A stretch of DNA of 50,751 nucleotides from Burkholderiales bacterium (lineage in GTDB: Bacteria; Pseudomonadota; Gammaproteobacteria; Burkholderiales; Burkholderiaceae_C), in contig JAGWUS010000027.1 in the NCBI GenBank assembly GCA_028868305.1, forward strand, positions 1 to 50,751. The letters run 5' to 3'. Both the position numbers and the translations under genes were made by a program. A model generated the notes under the pieces. That model did not search any database. It saw only the letters and a program-made list of their open reading frames with translations, and was not told the origin of the DNA. This document shows positions 15,242 to 26,930 of the stretch, piece by piece; positions within the stretch are counted from its first letter, which is position 1, and every line of letters starts with the position of its first letter.

Positions 15242-16237
15242 ATGAAAGCTGTTGAAATTTCCTCCTTCGGTCCGCCTGACGTCTTGCGTCTGGCAGACCG
15301 TTCTGCGCCTGTGGCAGGTTCAGGCGAATTGCTGATTCGCGTGGCGGCCAGTGGCATCAACCGGCCTGATGTGCTGCAGCGCTCGGGGGCCTATCCGCCA
15401 CCGCCTGGGGCATCGGATCTGCCGGGCCTGGAAGTGGCTGGTGTGATTGCGTCGGGCGATGCGCAGGCTTTGGCGGCTGGCAATTTCAAGGTGGGTGACC
15501 GTGTGTGTGCGCTGGTGGCTGGTGGTGGCTATGCGGAGTATTGCGTTGCTCCCGTGGCGCAATGCCTGCCGGTACCGAAGGGCATGACCGATGTGGAAGC
15601 GGCGTCGCTGCCAGAGACATTCTTCACCGTGTGGAGCAATGTGTTTGACCGGGGCCGCCTGCAAAGCGGCGAGACCCTGCTGGTGCAGGGTGGAACCAGC
15701 GGCATTGGTGTAACCGCCATTCAATTGGCCAAGGCCATGGGTGCCACGGTGATTGCCACGGCGGGCAATGACGAGAAGTGTGCTGCGTGCCTGGCGCTCG
15801 GCGCAGATTTCGCCATCAACTACAAGACCCAGGACTTTCAGGCGGAAGCCTTGCGGCTGACCAACGGACGCGGAGTGGATGTCATTCTGGACATGGTGGC
15901 GGGCAGTTACGTGGCCAAAGAAGTGCAGTGCCTGGCGGAAGATGGCCGATTGGTCATCATTGCGGTGCAGGGGGGGGTACAAAGCGAGATCAATGCCGGT
16001 CTGGTATTGCGCAAGCGATTGACCATCACGGGGTCGACCTTGCGTCCCCGACCCGTTGCGTTCAAGCAGGCCATTGCGCAGGCGTGCCTGGCGCGGGTGT
16101 GGCCTTTGCTGGAAGCTGGACGCATCAAGCCTGTAATCCATAGCGTGTTTGTAGCGGCTGAAGCGTCGAAAGCGCATGCGCTCATGGAAACCAATCAGCA
16201 TGTAGGCAAGATCGTATTGACTTGGGGTGCAGTATGA
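15242..16237 (+). CDS. NAD(P)H:quinone oxidoreductase, zinc-free MDR family
   Basis: This 331-residue enzyme belongs to the medium-chain dehydrogenase superfamily, quinone oxidoreductase (PIG3/QorA-like) branch: N-terminal GroES-like domain ([21 protein letters not shown]) and Rossmann domain with the NADPH motif [25 protein letters not shown]. The zinc-binding cysteines of alcohol dehydrogenases are missing. It overlaps tpiA (ATGA), so translation is coupled. The substrate cannot be read from sequence. The dispersed repeat just upstream leaves little room for its own promoter. Confidence 0.88.
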   Translation: MKAVEISSFGPPDVLRLADRSAPVAGSGELLIRVAASGINRPDVLQRSGAYPPPPGASDLPGLEVAGVIASGDAQALAAGNFKVGDRVCALVAGGGYAEYCVAPVAQCLPVPKGMTDVEAASLPETFFTVWSNVFDRGRLQSGETLLVQGGTSGIGVTAIQLAKAMGATVIATAGNDEKCAACLALGADFAINYKTQDFQAEALRLTNGRGVDVILDMVAGSYVAKEVQCLAEDGRLVIIAVQGGVQSEINAGLVLRKRLTITGSTLRPRPVAFKQAIAQACLARVWPLLEAGRIKPVIHSVFVAAEASKAHALMETNQHVGKIVLTWGAV

Positions 16238-16977
16238 AAAAGAAACTGATTGCAGGTAACTGGAAGATGAATGGTTCTTCCGCAGTGAATGAGGTCTTGC
16301 TCAAAGCCGTGATTGCGGGGATGACAGGCAATGATTGCCTGGTGGCGGTGTGTGTGCCGGCGCCGTACCTGGCGCAGGCGCAGGCCCTGACGGCGAGCTC
16401 CGGTATCGATGTCGGTTCACAGGATGTGTCCCAGCACGAATCGGGTGCCTATACCGGCGAAGTGTCAGCCGCCATGCTGAAGGATTTTGGTGTGCGTTAT
16501 GTCATCGTGGGTCACTCTGAGCGTCGTCAGTACCATGCGGAATCCGATGCCCTGGTGGCGCTCAAGGCACAGCGGGCGCTGGCATCCGGCATCACTCCCA
16601 TCGTGTGTGTGGGTGAGACGCTGGCCGAGCGCGAGGCCGGTCAGACTGAAGAGGTCGTCAAACGTCAATTGGCTGCGGTCATTCATGCCAATGGGCACTG
16701 CATCAGTGAGATCGTGGTCGCTTACGAGCCGGTTTGGGCCATTGGTACCGGCAAGACGGCCACGCCCGAACAGGCCCAGCAAGTGCATGCCGTGCTGCGC
16801 GCCCAGTTGAAGGCGGCTACACCGCATGCAGACCGTGTTCATATCCTTTACGGTGGCAGCATGAATGCGGCAAACGCAGCACATTTGCTGGGGCAGCTTG
16901 ACATTGATGGTGGCCTGGTCGGAGGTGCATCCCTGAAGGCACCTGACTTTTTATCGATCATCGCAGCCGCCCGTTAA
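16234..16977 (+). CDS. tpiA: Triosephosphate isomerase
   Basis: This 247-residue TIM-barrel enzyme interconverts dihydroxyacetone phosphate and glyceraldehyde 3-phosphate. Catalytic motifs: lysine in AGNWKMNG, histidine in VIVGHSERR, glutamate in [16 protein letters not shown], and the phosphate loops YGGSMN and GGLVGGASL. The ATG at 16234 is set by the overlap with the upstream stop codon and by the conserved start [14 protein letters not shown]. It lies 39 bases before secG, a common order in this bacterial order. Confidence 0.97.
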   Translation: MKKKLIAGNWKMNGSSAVNEVLLKAVIAGMTGNDCLVAVCVPAPYLAQAQALTASSGIDVGSQDVSQHESGAYTGEVSAAMLKDFGVRYVIVGHSERRQYHAESDALVALKAQRALASGITPIVCVGETLAEREAGQTEEVVKRQLAAVIHANGHCISEIVVAYEPVWAIGTGKTATPEQAQQVHAVLRAQLKAATPHADRVHILYGGSMNAANAAHLLGQLDIDGGLVGGASLKAPDFLSIIAAAR

Positions 16978-17016
16978 CGGGCTGGCGCATCACTTTCGCA
17001 AATTGGAGTTGAACTT

Positions 17017-17373
17017 ATGAGCATCGTAGTTACCATCATCCTGACAGTGCAAATGCTGTCGGCTTTGGCCATGATTGGCCTGATTCTGGTGCAGCATGGC
17101 AAGGGCGCCGACATGGGCGCGGCCTTTGGCAGCGGTGGATCTGGCAGCCTGTTTGGCGCCAGTGGCAGTGCGAACTTTCTGTCGCGTACGACCGCAGTGT
17201 TGGCCACCGTGTTTTTTGTCTGCACTCTGGCGCTGGCCTATTTTGGCAACCTGCGCCCGGCTAGTTCCGGTAGTGTGCTGGAAGGCGCTGCGGTTGTTGC
17301 TCCAGCGGCAACGCCCGAGGTTCCCGCTGCCGTGGTTCCTGCATCAGGCGCAGCGCAGATACCCGCCAAGTAA
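17017..17373 (+). CDS. secG: Protein-export membrane protein SecG
   Basis: This 118-residue inner-membrane protein is the small SecYEG subunit. It has two membrane helices (VVTIILTVQMLSALAMIGLILVQHG and TTAVLATVFFVCTLALAYFGNL), with the conserved QHGKGADMGAAFGSGGSGSLFGASGSANFLSRTT signature split between them. The C-terminal tail is Ala/Pro/Val-rich and poorly conserved. GGAG stands before the ATG. It follows tpiA and precedes tRNA-Leu. Confidence 0.96.
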   Translation: MSIVVTIILTVQMLSALAMIGLILVQHGKGADMGAAFGSGGSGSLFGASGSANFLSRTTAVLATVFFVCTLALAYFGNLRPASSGSVLEGAAVVAPAATPEVPAAVVPASGAAQIPAK

Positions 17374-17477
17374 TCGGGTTGTCCCTCCGGAAGTGGGGTA
17401 AATTCGGGGTAAACTCGTAGACTAGCCAGAAAGCAAAAATCCCCACGGGATCCTCATGCAATCTGGCGTTAAATGCA

Positions 17478-17562
17478 GCCGTCGTGGTGAAATTGGTAGA
17501 CACGCTATCTTGAGGGGGTAGTGGCGAAAGCTGTGCGAGTTCGAGTCTCGCCGACGGCACCA
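17478..17562 (+). tRNA. tRNA-Leu (anticodon GAG)
   Basis: An 85-base class II tRNA: acceptor stem GCCGTCG/CGACGGC, D-loop AATTGGTAGACAC, anticodon loop TTGAGGG with GAG at 17512-17514, a long variable arm, T-loop GTTCGAGTC and encoded CCA end. It lies between secG and nuoA. Two GGGGTAAA(T/C)TC units in tandem precede it (about 17393-17414), but no promoter could be named with confidence. Processing of a longer transcript could set the 5' end of the nuo mRNA, 60 bases ahead of nuoA. Confidence 0.96.
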
Positions 17563-17622
17563 TCAAATACTGTCAGCCCCGGTCAAGCTGGGGTTGGTAT
17601 AAACGGTGATGAGAATCTCAAG

Positions 17623-17982
17623 ATGAACCTCGATCAATACTTGCCCGTCATTCTGTTCATCTTGGTCGGTATCGGCATCGGCGTTGTTCCGCAGATACTA
17701 GGCTACATCCTGGGTCCCAATCGGCCGGATCCTGCAAAAAATTCCCCCTATGAGTGCGGTTTTGAGGCGTTTGAAGATGCCCGCATGAAGTTTGATGTGC
17801 GCTATTACCTTGTTGCCATCCTTTTCATTTTGTTCGATCTGGAAACTGCGTTCCTCTTTCCCTGGGCTGTTAGTCTCAAGGAGTTGGGTACCTTCGGTTT
17901 TCTGGTCGGTCTGGAGTTCGTGGCTGTTCTGACCATTGGCTTCGTGTACATGTGGAAAAAAGGCGCCCTGGACTGGGAGTAA
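17623..17982 (+). CDS. nuoA: NADH-quinone oxidoreductase subunit A
   Basis: This 119-residue membrane subunit of complex I has three helices and the conserved loop [33 protein letters not shown]. It packs next to NuoH, J and K near the quinone channel. The ATG at 17623 (MNLDQYLP) gives the normal family start. First gene of the 14-gene nuo operon; the tRNA-Leu end lies 60 bases upstream and nuoB begins 4 bases downstream. Confidence 0.97.
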   Translation: MNLDQYLPVILFILVGIGIGVVPQILGYILGPNRPDPAKNSPYECGFEAFEDARMKFDVRYYLVAILFILFDLETAFLFPWAVSLKELGTFGFLVGLEFVAVLTIGFVYMWKKGALDWE

Positions 17983-17986
17983 AGCG

Positions 17987-18466
17987 ATGATTGAAGGTGT
18001 TCTGAAAGAAGGCTTTGTTACCACCAGTTACGACTCGGTGGTGAATTGGGCCAAGACCGGCTCTATTTGGCCCATGACGTTTGGTCTGGCCTGCTGCGCC
18101 GTGGAGATGATGCATGCTGCTGCGGCCAGATATGACATCAGTCGGTTTGGCTCGGAAGTGTTCCGGGCAAGTCCCCGCCAGTCCGACTTGATGATTGTGG
18201 CTGGCACTCTGTGCAACAAGATGGCACCAGCCCTGCGCAAGGTGTATGACCAGATGTCCGAGCCCCGCTGGGTGATCAGCATGGGCTCTTGTGCCAACGG
18301 CGGCGGCTACTACCACTACAGTTATTCGGTGGTGCGTGGCTGTGATCGCATTGTTCCTGTGGACGTGTATGTTCCCGGTTGCCCGCCCACGGCAGAGGCA
18401 CTGGTCTACGGCATTTTGCAGTTGCAGCAGAAGATCCGCCGTACTGAAACCATTGCCCGGGCCTGA
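17987..18466 (+). CDS. nuoB: NADH-quinone oxidoreductase subunit B
   Basis: This 159-residue peripheral subunit carries cluster N2, the last iron-sulfur centre before quinone. The four ligands are visible: the adjacent pair in LACCAVEMM (C36, C37), GSCANGG (C102) and [10 protein letters not shown] (C132). GGGAG lies before the ATG at 17987. It sits at the membrane interface with NuoD. Length and motifs are standard, with no extension. Confidence 0.98.
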   Translation: MIEGVLKEGFVTTSYDSVVNWAKTGSIWPMTFGLACCAVEMMHAAAARYDISRFGSEVFRASPRQSDLMIVAGTLCNKMAPALRKVYDQMSEPRWVISMGSCANGGGYYHYSYSVVRGCDRIVPVDVYVPGCPPTAEALVYGILQLQQKIRRTETIARA

Positions 18467-18476
18467 GGAAAGTCAT

Positions 18477-19085
18477 ATGTCCGTTTATTCCGTTCGACCC
18501 GAAGCCATCCAGGCGGCCATTGTGGCGGCGTTGGGTGACAAGATCAAACGTATTTCCATTGCCTTGGATGAAGTCAGCGTGCATGTGGCTGCTGACGATT
18601 ACCTCGTTGCTGCACAGGCCTTGCGTGATGCGCCTGGTTGCCAGTTTGAGCAGTTGCTGGACTTGTGTGGCGTGGATTATTCTGAGTACCCAGACGGCAC
18701 TCCGGATGGGCGGCGTTTTTGCGTTGTCAGCCACTTGCTGTCCGTGAGCCTGAATCAGCGGGTGCGTCTTAAGGTATCTGCCCCAGACGACGATATGCCG
18801 TTGGTACCGTCTGTCACGGATATCTGGAATTCTGCCAACTGGTTCGAACGCGAGGCCTTTGATCTGTACGGCATCGTGTTTGATGGGCACAACGATTTGC
18901 GCCGCATTCTTACCGACTATGGTTTTATCGGGCATCCGTTTCGCAAAGATTTTCCGACCACCGGCTACGTCGAAATGCGCTTTGACGCAGAGCAGTCGCG
19001 GGTTGTCTACCAGCCTGTCACGATTGAGACGCGCGAGATTACCCCGCGCATCATTCGTGAAGACAATTACGGGGGCCTGCAATAA
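18477..19085 (+). CDS. nuoC: NADH-quinone oxidoreductase subunit C
   Basis: This 202-residue peripheral-arm subunit shows the 30-kDa signature [39 protein letters not shown]. It is separate from NuoD, unlike the NuoCD fusion of E. coli. The ATG at 18477 lies 10 bases after nuoB, with GAGGAAAG upstream. It carries no cofactor and braces NuoB and NuoD. Confidence 0.97.
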   Translation: MSVYSVRPEAIQAAIVAALGDKIKRISIALDEVSVHVAADDYLVAAQALRDAPGCQFEQLLDLCGVDYSEYPDGTPDGRRFCVVSHLLSVSLNQRVRLKVSAPDDDMPLVPSVTDIWNSANWFEREAFDLYGIVFDGHNDLRRILTDYGFIGHPFRKDFPTTGYVEMRFDAEQSRVVYQPVTIETREITPRIIREDNYGGLQ

Positions 19086-19097
19086 GCAGTTGAATGC

Positions 19098-20351
19098 ATG
19101 GCTGAAATCAAGAACTACACCCTGAATTTTGGACCGCAGCATCCTGCGGCACACGGCGTTTTGCGCCTGGTTCTCGAACTCGATGGCGAAGTGATCCAGC
19201 GTGCGGATCCGCACATTGGTTTGCTCCACCGCGCAACCGAGAAACTGGCCGAGAGCAAGACCTATATCCAGTCATTACCCTATATGGACCGCTTGGACTA
19301 CGTGTCCATGATGTGCAATGAGCACGCCTACTGTCTGGCCATTGAGAAGTTGCTCGGCATTGAGGTGCCGATTCGGGCGCAATACATCCGCGTGATGTTC
19401 TCCGAGATCACCCGGCTGCTCAACCATCTGATGTGGCTCGGTTCACACGGCAATGACTGCGGCAGTTCCACGATCCTAATCTACACCTTCCGCGAGCGGG
19501 AAGACCTGTTTGACATGTACGAGGCTGCCAGTGGTGCGCGCATGCACGCTGCTTACTTCCGTCCGGGCGGCGTGTACCGTGATCTGCCTGACACCATGCC
19601 CCAGTTCAAGGCGAGCAAGGTGCGCAATGCCAAGGGTGTTGCTGAACTGAACAAGAATCGTCAGGGCTCCCTGCTGGATTTCATTGATGACTTCGCGCAG
19701 CGTTTCCCCGCCTGTCTGGACGAGTACCACACCCTGTTGACGGAAAACCGTATCTGGAAGCAGCGCACGGTCAACATTGGCATCGTGTCGCCGGAGCGTG
19801 CACTGAATATGGGGTTCACTGGCCCCATGTTGCGTGGTTCTGGTATTGCCTGGGATTTGCGTAAAAAGCAGCCCTACGACGCCTATGACAAGCTTGATTT
19901 TGACATCCCTGTTGGCAAGACCGGCGATGTTTACGACCGCTACTTGGTGCGCATGGAAGAGATGAAGCAGTCCAACCGCATCATCAAGCAGTGCGTGGAT
20001 TGGCTCAAGGTCAATCCGGGGCCAGTCATCACTGACAATCACAAAGTGGCGCCCCCTTCCCGTGAGTCCATGAAGTCCAACATGGAAGGCTTGATTCACC
20101 ACTTCAAGTTGTTTACCGAAGGTTTCCACGTACCCGAGGGCGAGGCCTACGCTTCAGTAGAGCATCCCAAGGGCGAGTTTGGGATTTACCTCATCAGCGA
20201 TGGTGCCAACAAGCCGTACCGTTTGAAGATTCGTCCGCCGGGCTATGCACACTTGGCGGGGCTCAATGAAATGGCCAAGGGCCACATGATTGCCGATGCG
20301 GTGTCCATCATCGGCACCATGGATATTGTTTTTGGAGAGATTGATCGATGA
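19098..20351 (+). CDS. nuoD: NADH-quinone oxidoreductase subunit D
   Basis: This 417-residue 49-kDa-type subunit helps form the quinone site. Markers are [22 protein letters not shown] (with the quinone-site histidine in HPAAHG), [24 protein letters not shown] and the C-terminal FGEIDR. It descends from hydrogenase large subunits but lacks the nickel cysteines. It overlaps nuoE by 4 bases (ATGA). Confidence 0.98.
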   Translation: MAEIKNYTLNFGPQHPAAHGVLRLVLELDGEVIQRADPHIGLLHRATEKLAESKTYIQSLPYMDRLDYVSMMCNEHAYCLAIEKLLGIEVPIRAQYIRVMFSEITRLLNHLMWLGSHGNDCGSSTILIYTFREREDLFDMYEAASGARMHAAYFRPGGVYRDLPDTMPQFKASKVRNAKGVAELNKNRQGSLLDFIDDFAQRFPACLDEYHTLLTENRIWKQRTVNIGIVSPERALNMGFTGPMLRGSGIAWDLRKKQPYDAYDKLDFDIPVGKTGDVYDRYLVRMEEMKQSNRIIKQCVDWLKVNPGPVITDNHKVAPPSRESMKSNMEGLIHHFKLFTEGFHVPEGEAYASVEHPKGEFGIYLISDGANKPYRLKIRPPGYAHLAGLNEMAKGHMIADAVSIIGTMDIVFGEIDR

Positions 20352-20839
20352 TCTCCGACGCTACCAAAGCACGCTTCGCCAAAGAAGTGTCCAAATACCC
20401 GGCTGACCAGCAGCAGTCGGCTGTCATGGCCTGTTTGTCCATCGTTCAGCAGGAGTTGGGATACGTCAGCTCCGAGAGCGAAAGAGTGGTTGCCGACTAC
20501 CTGGGCATGGCGCCCATGGCGGTGCATGAAGTCACAAGCTTCTACAACATGTACAACCAGCGACCCGTTGGCAAATTCAAGTTGAACGTTTGCACCAATC
20601 TGCCCTGCCAATTGCGCGATGGGCAGAAGGCTTTGCACCATCTTGAAAGCAAGTTGGGCATTTCCATGGGAGAAACCACGCCTGATGGACTGTTTACCTT
20701 GCAGCAGAGCGAATGCCTGGGCGCATGCGCTGATTCTCCCGTCTTGCTGGTGAACGACCGGTCCATGTGCAGTTTTATGAGCAATGACAAACTTGACCAG
20801 TTGGTGGACGGCATCCGTGCAGCGGAGGGCAAGGTATGA
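20348..20839 (+). CDS. nuoE: NADH-quinone oxidoreductase subunit E
   Basis: This 163-residue 24-kDa-type subunit holds the [2Fe-2S] cluster N1a in a thioredoxin-like domain. The ligands are C82 and C87 (VCTNLPCQL) and C123 and C127 ([10 protein letters not shown]). An N-terminal helical bundle precedes them. It overlaps nuoD and nuoF by 4 bases each, suggesting coupled synthesis of the NADH-oxidising module. Confidence 0.97.
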   Translation: MISDATKARFAKEVSKYPADQQQSAVMACLSIVQQELGYVSSESERVVADYLGMAPMAVHEVTSFYNMYNQRPVGKFKLNVCTNLPCQLRDGQKALHHLESKLGISMGETTPDGLFTLQQSECLGACADSPVLLVNDRSMCSFMSNDKLDQLVDGIRAAEGKV

Positions 20840-22188
20840 GTGCACAGGACGTTATCAACCAGTTCGTCGCCAAGGGCGTTGAAACATGTTTTCATGACCG
20901 CCATATCAATCCGCAAATCTATGCCGGACTGAATGGTTCGAACTGGGGCATCAAGGACTACGAAGCGCGTGGTGGCTACCAGGCACTGCGCAAGATTCTG
21001 GGCAAGGATGGCGGCGAAGGTCTGACACAGGACCAGGTGATTGCCACGGTTAAAGAGTCAGGCCTGCGCGGGCGCGGTGGTGCAGGTTTTCCGACAGGTC
21101 TCAAGTGGAGCTTTATGCCCCGGCAGTTCCCCGGCCAGAAGTATCTGGTGTGTAACTCCGATGAAGGCGAGCCTGGCACCTGCAAAGACCGCGACATTCT
21201 GCAGTTCAATCCGCATGTCGTTATCGAAGGCATGGCCATTGCTGCCTACGCCATGGGCATCAGCGTGGGCTACAACTACATCCATGGTGAAATATTTGGT
21301 TCCTATGAGCGCTTTGAAGAAGCGCTCGAAGAAGCCCGTGCGGCCGGCTTTCTGGGCCACGCCATTATGGGCTCGAACTTCAGTTTCCAGCTCCATGCCG
21401 CCCACGGTTTCGGAGCCTATATTTGCGGTGAAGAAACCGCCTTGCTGGAGTCGCTTGAAGGCAAAAAGGGGCAACCCCGCTTCAAGCCACCGTTTCCTGC
21501 CAGTTTTGGTTTGTACGGCAAACCCACTACCATCAACAATACCGAAACCTTTGCTGCGGTTCCCTGGATCATTCGCAATGGTGGTCTGGCCTACCTGGAG
21601 TGCGGCAAGCCCAATAACGGTGGCACCAAGATCTACTCGGTCAGTGGTGACGTGGAGCGTCCCGGTAACTACGAAATCCCGATGGGAACGCCGTTTTCCA
21701 AGCTGCTCGAACTCGCTGGTGGTGTGCGCGCTGGTCGCCAGCTCAAAGCGGTAATTCCTGGTGGTTCGTCTTCACCCGTGCTGCCTGCCTCCATCATCAT
21801 GGAGTGCACCATGGACTACGACTCCATTGCCAAGGCGGGCTCCATGCTGGGTTCGGGTGCTGTGATCGTGATGGACGACAGTCGCTGCATGGTCAAGGCT
21901 TTGCAACGCTTGAGCTACTTTTACATGCATGAATCCTGCGGCCAGTGCACGCCATGCCGTGAAGGTACGGGCTGGTTGTCGCGCATGGTGGACCGTATTG
22001 AGACTGGACATGGGCGTGCCAGCGATATGGATTTACTCGACAACGTGGCTGAAAACATCATGGGCCGAACGATTTGTGCCCTGGGTGATGCGGCAGCGAT
22101 GCCGGTGCGCGCCATGATCAAACATTTCCGGCACGAGTTTGTGCACCACATTGAGCACAAGAGCTGTGTGGTTCCTGCCTACGTTTAA
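20836..22188 (+). CDS. nuoF: NADH-quinone oxidoreductase subunit F
   Basis: This 450-residue 51-kDa-type subunit oxidises NADH. FMN/NADH-site motifs [16 protein letters not shown] and [17 protein letters not shown] are followed by [17 protein letters not shown] and the N3 [4Fe-4S] ligands [12 protein letters not shown] (C368, C371, C374) plus C414. It starts on a 4-base overlap with nuoE and ends 15 bases before nuoG. It is full length. Confidence 0.98.
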   Translation: MSAQDVINQFVAKGVETCFHDRHINPQIYAGLNGSNWGIKDYEARGGYQALRKILGKDGGEGLTQDQVIATVKESGLRGRGGAGFPTGLKWSFMPRQFPGQKYLVCNSDEGEPGTCKDRDILQFNPHVVIEGMAIAAYAMGISVGYNYIHGEIFGSYERFEEALEEARAAGFLGHAIMGSNFSFQLHAAHGFGAYICGEETALLESLEGKKGQPRFKPPFPASFGLYGKPTTINNTETFAAVPWIIRNGGLAYLECGKPNNGGTKIYSVSGDVERPGNYEIPMGTPFSKLLELAGGVRAGRQLKAVIPGGSSSPVLPASIIMECTMDYDSIAKAGSMLGSGAVIVMDDSRCMVKALQRLSYFYMHESCGQCTPCREGTGWLSRMVDRIETGHGRASDMDLLDNVAENIMGRTICALGDAAAMPVRAMIKHFRHEFVHHIEHKSCVVPAYV

Positions 22189-22203
22189 AACTAGAAGCCC
22201 AAG

Positions 22204-24342
22204 ATGATTGAAATCGAACTCGACGGCAAGAAGGTAGACATTGTTGAAGGCAGCATGATCATGCATGCCGCTGACAAGGCTGGTACCTACATTCCTCATT
22301 TTTGTTACCACAAAAAGCTCAGCATTGCGGCCAATTGCCGTATGTGCCTGGTGGATGTGGAGAAGATGCCAAAGCCCATGCCTGCCTGTGCCACGCCAGT
22401 GACGCAAGGCATGATTGTTCGCACCAAGAGCGACAAAGCCATCAAGGCACAGAAGTCGGTCATGGAGTTTCTGCTGATCAACCATCCGCTGGACTGCCCT
22501 ATCTGTGATCAGGGCGGTGAGTGTCAGTTGCAAGATCTTGCAGTGGGTTATGGTGCCTCCAACTCGCGTTACGAAGAAGAAAAGCGTGTCGTGTTCCACA
22601 AGGACGTCGGGCCTCTTATCTCCATGGAGGAGATGAGCCGCTGCATCCACTGCACACGTTGTGTACGTTTTGGCCAGGAAGTCGCCGGTGTGATGGAACT
22701 GGGCATGTCGCATCGTGGTGAGCATGCCGAAATTGAAACCTTCGTGGGTCAATCCGTGGACTCTGAGCTGTCGGGCAACATGATTGATATCTGTCCGGTT
22801 GGCGCATTGACCAGCAAACCTTTCCGCTACAGCGCCCGTACCTGGGAACTGTCGCGACGCAAGTCTGTCAGCCCCCATGACTCCACAGGTGCCAACCTGA
22901 TTGTTCAGGTCAAGAACAACAAGGTGATGCGTGTAGTCCCACTCGAAAACGAAGCGGTCAATGAATGCTGGATTGCAGACCGGGACCGTTTTTCCTACGA
23001 AGCCCTGAATGGGGAAGAGCGACTGACAACCCCCATGCTCAAGCAGGGTGGTGTGTGGAAGAGTGTGGATTGGCAGACGGCCCTTGAGTATGTGGCCAAT
23101 GGATTGAAGCAAATCAAGGCCAACCACGGCGCCAGTGCCATCGGTACGCTGGTCAGTCCGCACAGCACCTTGGAAGAGATCTACCTGGCGGGCGCCCTGA
23201 TGCGTGGCGTGGGAAGTGAAAATATCGACTACCGTTTGCGCAATGCAGACTTCGCAGCAACGCCGGGCGCACGGTACCTTGGAACCTCTATCGCCTCTCT
23301 GTCGCAGATGCAGCGGGTGCTGGTGGTCGGCTCCAACCTGCGCAAGGACCACCCACTGTTCGCCCAGCGGATCCGTCAGGCCGTCAAAATAGGCTGTGCC
23401 GTCAATGTACTCAATGAGCAGGCGCAGGATTGGGCTATGCCGATTGCCAATTTGGTGACTGCACCGTCCAGTCAATGGCTACAGGCCCTTGCTGATGTGG
23501 CTGCTGCTGTGGCAGCAGAAAAGGGCGTTCCAGCACCCGTTGCTGGAAATGCGACACCCGCTTCAGTGGTTATCGCCAAATCGATGCTGGGTGGCGAGAG
23601 CAAATCCATTCTGTTGGGTAACGCTGCCGCACACCACGCTCAAGCGTTGGCGCTTCTGGGGGTTGCTAACTGGATTGCTGCGCAAAGCGGCGCTACGGTG
23701 GGTTACCTGACCGAAGCCGGCAACACAGTCGGAGCCCAATTGGCGGGGGCAATGCCTGGAAATGGTGGACTGAATGCAGGGCAGATGACGGCGGGGCAGT
23801 TGAAGGCAGTGGTGCTTTTGAACAATGAGCCAGCATACGATTGTGCCGGCGGTGCCGCAGCGGTACAGAATCTCGGCAAGGCCGAGATGGTCGTCACCAT
23901 GAGCCCGTTCAAGGCCAACATGGAATTCAGCGATGTACTACTGCCTATTGCTCCTTTTACAGAAACTCCAGGCACCTTTGTCAATGCCGAGGGAAGGGTT
24001 CAGAGTTTTCACGCGGTAGTGCGACCTCTGGGCGAAACGCGCCCAGCATGGAAAGTGCTGCGCGTGCTGGCCAACATGCTGGACCTGCCCGGTTTTGCAT
24101 TTGAGTCATCGCAGGATGTTCTGGCACAAATGCACAAGAACAATGGCGGTGTTCCAGATCTGGTGCCTGCCGGCGCACTGTCAAATGCGGCCTCACTGCC
24201 GTCGGCCATTACCGCTGCACCCGGATTGCCTGCTGTTGCGGCCATCTATCAACTTGACAGCATCGTGCGCCGTGCGCCCTCGCTGCAATTGACGGCAGAT
24301 GCCCGATTGTCCGCTTCTTCCGCCGAAAAGGTGCTTTCATGA
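22204..24342 (+). CDS. nuoG: NADH-quinone oxidoreductase subunit G
   Basis: This 712-residue 75-kDa-type subunit relays electrons. The N-terminal ferredoxin domain has the [2Fe-2S] ligands [15 protein letters not shown] and the later PACATP, then [14 protein letters not shown] and [10 protein letters not shown] for the [4Fe-4S] centres, then a molybdopterin-oxidoreductase-like domain without active-site molybdenum function. It lacks the long extra region of the roughly 908-residue E. coli protein, matching the beta/alpha-proteobacterial form. The C-terminal 50 residues are low-complexity. It overlaps nuoH by 4 bases. Confidence 0.97.
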   Translation: MIEIELDGKKVDIVEGSMIMHAADKAGTYIPHFCYHKKLSIAANCRMCLVDVEKMPKPMPACATPVTQGMIVRTKSDKAIKAQKSVMEFLLINHPLDCPICDQGGECQLQDLAVGYGASNSRYEEEKRVVFHKDVGPLISMEEMSRCIHCTRCVRFGQEVAGVMELGMSHRGEHAEIETFVGQSVDSELSGNMIDICPVGALTSKPFRYSARTWELSRRKSVSPHDSTGANLIVQVKNNKVMRVVPLENEAVNECWIADRDRFSYEALNGEERLTTPMLKQGGVWKSVDWQTALEYVANGLKQIKANHGASAIGTLVSPHSTLEEIYLAGALMRGVGSENIDYRLRNADFAATPGARYLGTSIASLSQMQRVLVVGSNLRKDHPLFAQRIRQAVKIGCAVNVLNEQAQDWAMPIANLVTAPSSQWLQALADVAAAVAAEKGVPAPVAGNATPASVVIAKSMLGGESKSILLGNAAAHHAQALALLGVANWIAAQSGATVGYLTEAGNTVGAQLAGAMPGNGGLNAGQMTAGQLKAVVLLNNEPAYDCAGGAAAVQNLGKAEMVVTMSPFKANMEFSDVLLPIAPFTETPGTFVNAEGRVQSFHAVVRPLGETRPAWKVLRVLANMLDLPGFAFESSQDVLAQMHKNNGGVPDLVPAGALSNAASLPSAITAAPGLPAVAAIYQLDSIVRRAPSLQLTADARLSASSAEKVLS

Positions 24343-25415
24343 TCGATACGCTGTACAACGCAGGTTTGGGCCTGGTCGGTGCGTCTTGGTGGACCGGGAT
24401 TCTCTGGCCGATACTATGGGCACTTATCAAAATTGTGGCCGTTGTGTTGCCGTTGATGGGGGCCGTCGCGTACACCACCTTGTGGGAGCGCAAATACCTT
24501 GGCTGGATGCAGGTTCGCGTGGGCCCCAATCGCGTAGGTCCCTGGGGTCTGTTGCAGCCAATCGCTGATGCCTTGAAACTGCTGACCAAGGAAATTCTGG
24601 TTCCCACCGCTGCCAATAAGGGCCTCTTCTTTATTGGCCCCATTTTGACCATCATGCCTGCTATGGCCGCGTGGGCGGTAGTGCCCTTTGGGCCCGATGT
24701 GGCACTGGCCAATGTCAACGCAGGCTTGCTGCTGATCATGGCTATTACGTCGATGGAAGTCTATGGTGTGGTGATTGCGGGTTGGGCATCCAACTCCAAG
24801 TACGCCTTCCTGGGTGCACTGCGCGCATCCGCGCAGATGGTCAGCTACGAAATCGCGATGGGTTTTTGTCTGGTCATCGTGCTCATGGTCACCGGCAGCA
24901 TGAACATGACCGATATCGTGACCGGCCAATCAAAAGGCGCATTTGCGCAATTGGGTCTATCGTTCCTGTCGTGGAACTGGTTGCCCTTGCTGCCAATCTT
25001 TGTCATCTATGTGATCTCGGGTCTGGCCGAAACCAATCGTCACCCCTTTGATGTCGTGGAAGGCGAGGCGGAAATTGTGGCTGGACACATGGTGGAGTAC
25101 TCGGGTATGTCTTATGCCATGTTCTATTTGGCAGAGTACGCCAATATGTGGCTGATTTCTATCATTGCAGCGGTGATGTTCCTCGGCGGCTGGCTCTCGC
25201 CAGTGGCAGCACTGGACTGGATTCCCGGCTGGATCTGGCTGGGCATCAAAACCTTTGCCATCGTGAGCCTGTTTATCTGGGTTCGCGCGACATTCCCGCG
25301 TTACCGCTATGACCAGATCATGCGTCTGGGATGGAAAGTGTTCATTCCCTTCACCCTGTTCTGGCTGGTGGTGGTGGGCGTATGGATGCAGACGCCTTTC
25401 AATATTTGGAAGTGA
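24339..25415 (+). CDS. nuoH: NADH-quinone oxidoreductase subunit H
   Basis: This 358-residue membrane subunit of about eight helices connects the quinone chamber to the proton pumps. It has the family motifs [66 protein letters not shown] and [22 protein letters not shown]. Acidic residues in the EGEAE segment line the proton route in the family. It overlaps nuoG and is followed by nuoI after 11 bases. Confidence 0.97.
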   Translation: MIDTLYNAGLGLVGASWWTGILWPILWALIKIVAVVLPLMGAVAYTTLWERKYLGWMQVRVGPNRVGPWGLLQPIADALKLLTKEILVPTAANKGLFFIGPILTIMPAMAAWAVVPFGPDVALANVNAGLLLIMAITSMEVYGVVIAGWASNSKYAFLGALRASAQMVSYEIAMGFCLVIVLMVTGSMNMTDIVTGQSKGAFAQLGLSFLSWNWLPLLPIFVIYVISGLAETNRHPFDVVEGEAEIVAGHMVEYSGMSYAMFYLAEYANMWLISIIAAVMFLGGWLSPVAALDWIPGWIWLGIKTFAIVSLFIWVRATFPRYRYDQIMRLGWKVFIPFTLFWLVVVGVWMQTPFNIWK

Positions 25416-25426
25416 GGGATCCGTTC

Positions 25427-25948
25427 ATGTCTTCCAATTCCGTGGCCCGTATGCCCTCTGCTTTTTCTCTCAAGGATTTTCTCTACAGCTTCTTGCTGGT
25501 TGAACTGTTCAAGGGCCTGGCCCTGACGGGGCGGTATACCTTCCGTCGCAAAGTGACAGTGCAGTTTCCTGAGGAAAAAACGCCACTTTCCCCTCGCTTT
25601 CGTGGCCTACATGCATTGCGTCGTTATGAGAATGGCGAAGAGCGCTGCATTGCCTGCAAACTGTGCGAGGCGGTGTGCCCCGCCATGGCTATCACGATTG
25701 AGTCAGATCTGCGTGCGGATGGCTCACGCCGCACCACCCGCTATGACATTGATCTCACAAAATGCATTTTTTGCGGTTTCTGTGAAGAAAGCTGCCCAGT
25801 GGACTCCATCGTGGAAACACACATTCTGGAATACCACGGTGAAAAGCGGGGTGATCTGTATTTCACCAAGGAAATGCTGCTTGCGGTAGGCGATCGCTAC
25901 GAGAGCGAAATTGCTGCCAACAAGCAGGCTGATGCCAAGTACCGCTGA
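25427..25948 (+). CDS. nuoI: NADH-quinone oxidoreductase subunit I
   Basis: This 173-residue ferredoxin-type subunit holds clusters N6a and N6b, ligated by [12 protein letters not shown] (C74, C77, C80, C84) and [12 protein letters not shown] (C113, C116, C119, C123). The N-terminal amphipathic segment ([23 protein letters not shown]) lies on the membrane. The ATG at 25427 is chosen for position 11 bases after nuoH and the conserved N-terminus. Confidence 0.97.
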   Translation: MSSNSVARMPSAFSLKDFLYSFLLVELFKGLALTGRYTFRRKVTVQFPEEKTPLSPRFRGLHALRRYENGEERCIACKLCEAVCPAMAITIESDLRADGSRRTTRYDIDLTKCIFCGFCEESCPVDSIVETHILEYHGEKRGDLYFTKEMLLAVGDRYESEIAANKQADAKYR

Positions 25949-25973
25949 TCCGTCGCTAGAAAGAAACTGAATC

Positions 25974-26621
25974 ATGAGTGTCACGACAGGTCTGTTTTAC
26001 ATTTTCTCAGCAGTCATGCTGTTCGCCGCGTTTCGCGTTATCACTGCGCGCAATCCGGTGCACGCAGTGCTTTTCCTTGTGCTGACCTTCTTTCAGGCTT
26101 CCATGATATGGATGCTTCTGAAGGCCGAATTTCTGTCCATCACCCTGGTGCTGGTATACGTTGGCGCGGTGATGGTGCTGTTCCTTTTCGTCGTCATGAT
26201 GATGGACATCAATGTGGAGAATTTGCGCGTCGGGTTCTGGAAGCATTTTCCACTGGCTGCGGTTGTGGGGGTTGTGATTGCGCTTGAAATGTCGGCAGTT
26301 CTGATGGGCGGTTTCCGGGTCGTGGAAGACCCGCAGGCGGCGGGAGTCGTGGTCGCCGGAGCTTCGAATACCAAAGAGTTAGGTAAGCTTCTGTACACCC
26401 AATATCTCTACCCACTGGAAATTGCCGCAGCCATCTTGCTCGTAGCCATGATTGCCGCCATTGCCTTGACGCTGCGTGCCCGCAAGGACAGCAAATATGT
26501 TAATCCTGGCGATCAAGTACGTGTGAAGTCTCGTGATCGCATGGCCGTTATCAAGATGGATGCTACACGCGAGGCCCCCGAGCCGGCACCTGTCACAACG
26601 CAAGCGGAGACAAAAGCATGA
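25974..26621 (+). CDS. nuoJ: NADH-quinone oxidoreductase subunit J
   Basis: This 215-residue five-helix membrane subunit contains the conserved third helix with [20 protein letters not shown], the site of the pi-bulge in complex I structures. The C-terminal tail after the last helix is hydrophilic and runs to TQAETKA. It overlaps nuoK by 4 bases. Confidence 0.96.
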   Translation: MSVTTGLFYIFSAVMLFAAFRVITARNPVHAVLFLVLTFFQASMIWMLLKAEFLSITLVLVYVGAVMVLFLFVVMMMDINVENLRVGFWKHFPLAAVVGVVIALEMSAVLMGGFRVVEDPQAAGVVVAGASNTKELGKLLYTQYLYPLEIAAAILLVAMIAAIALTLRARKDSKYVNPGDQVRVKSRDRMAVIKMDATREAPEPAPVTTQAETKA

Positions 26622-26926
26622 CTTTGACACTTGGACATTTTTTGTCGCTGGGCGGCATGCTGTTTGCACTGTCGGTGGTTGGGATCTTCCTCAACCGGAA
26701 AAATCTGATCGTCTTGTTGATGGCCATTGAGCTGATGCTTCTGGCGGTAAATACCAATTTTGTGGCGTTCTCCCACTATCTGCACGATATGCATGGGCAG
26801 ATTTTTGTCTTCTTTATCTTGACTGTCGCGGCCGCTGAGTCCGCGATCGGTCTGGCCATTCTGGTGCTGCTGTTCCGTAACAAGTCCAGCATCAATGTGG
26901 ACGAACTCAATACGCTCAAGGGTTAA
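26618..26926 (+). CDS. nuoK: NADH-quinone oxidoreductase subunit K
   Basis: This 102-residue, three-helix subunit is homologous to MrpC. The two membrane glutamates of the proton path are in [12 protein letters not shown] and [12 protein letters not shown]. It is full length, overlapping nuoJ and lying 4 bases before nuoL. Confidence 0.97.
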   Translation: MTLTLGHFLSLGGMLFALSVVGIFLNRKNLIVLLMAIELMLLAVNTNFVAFSHYLHDMHGQIFVFFILTVAAAESAIGLAILVLLFRNKSSINVDELNTLKG

Positions 26927-26930
26927 TAAG

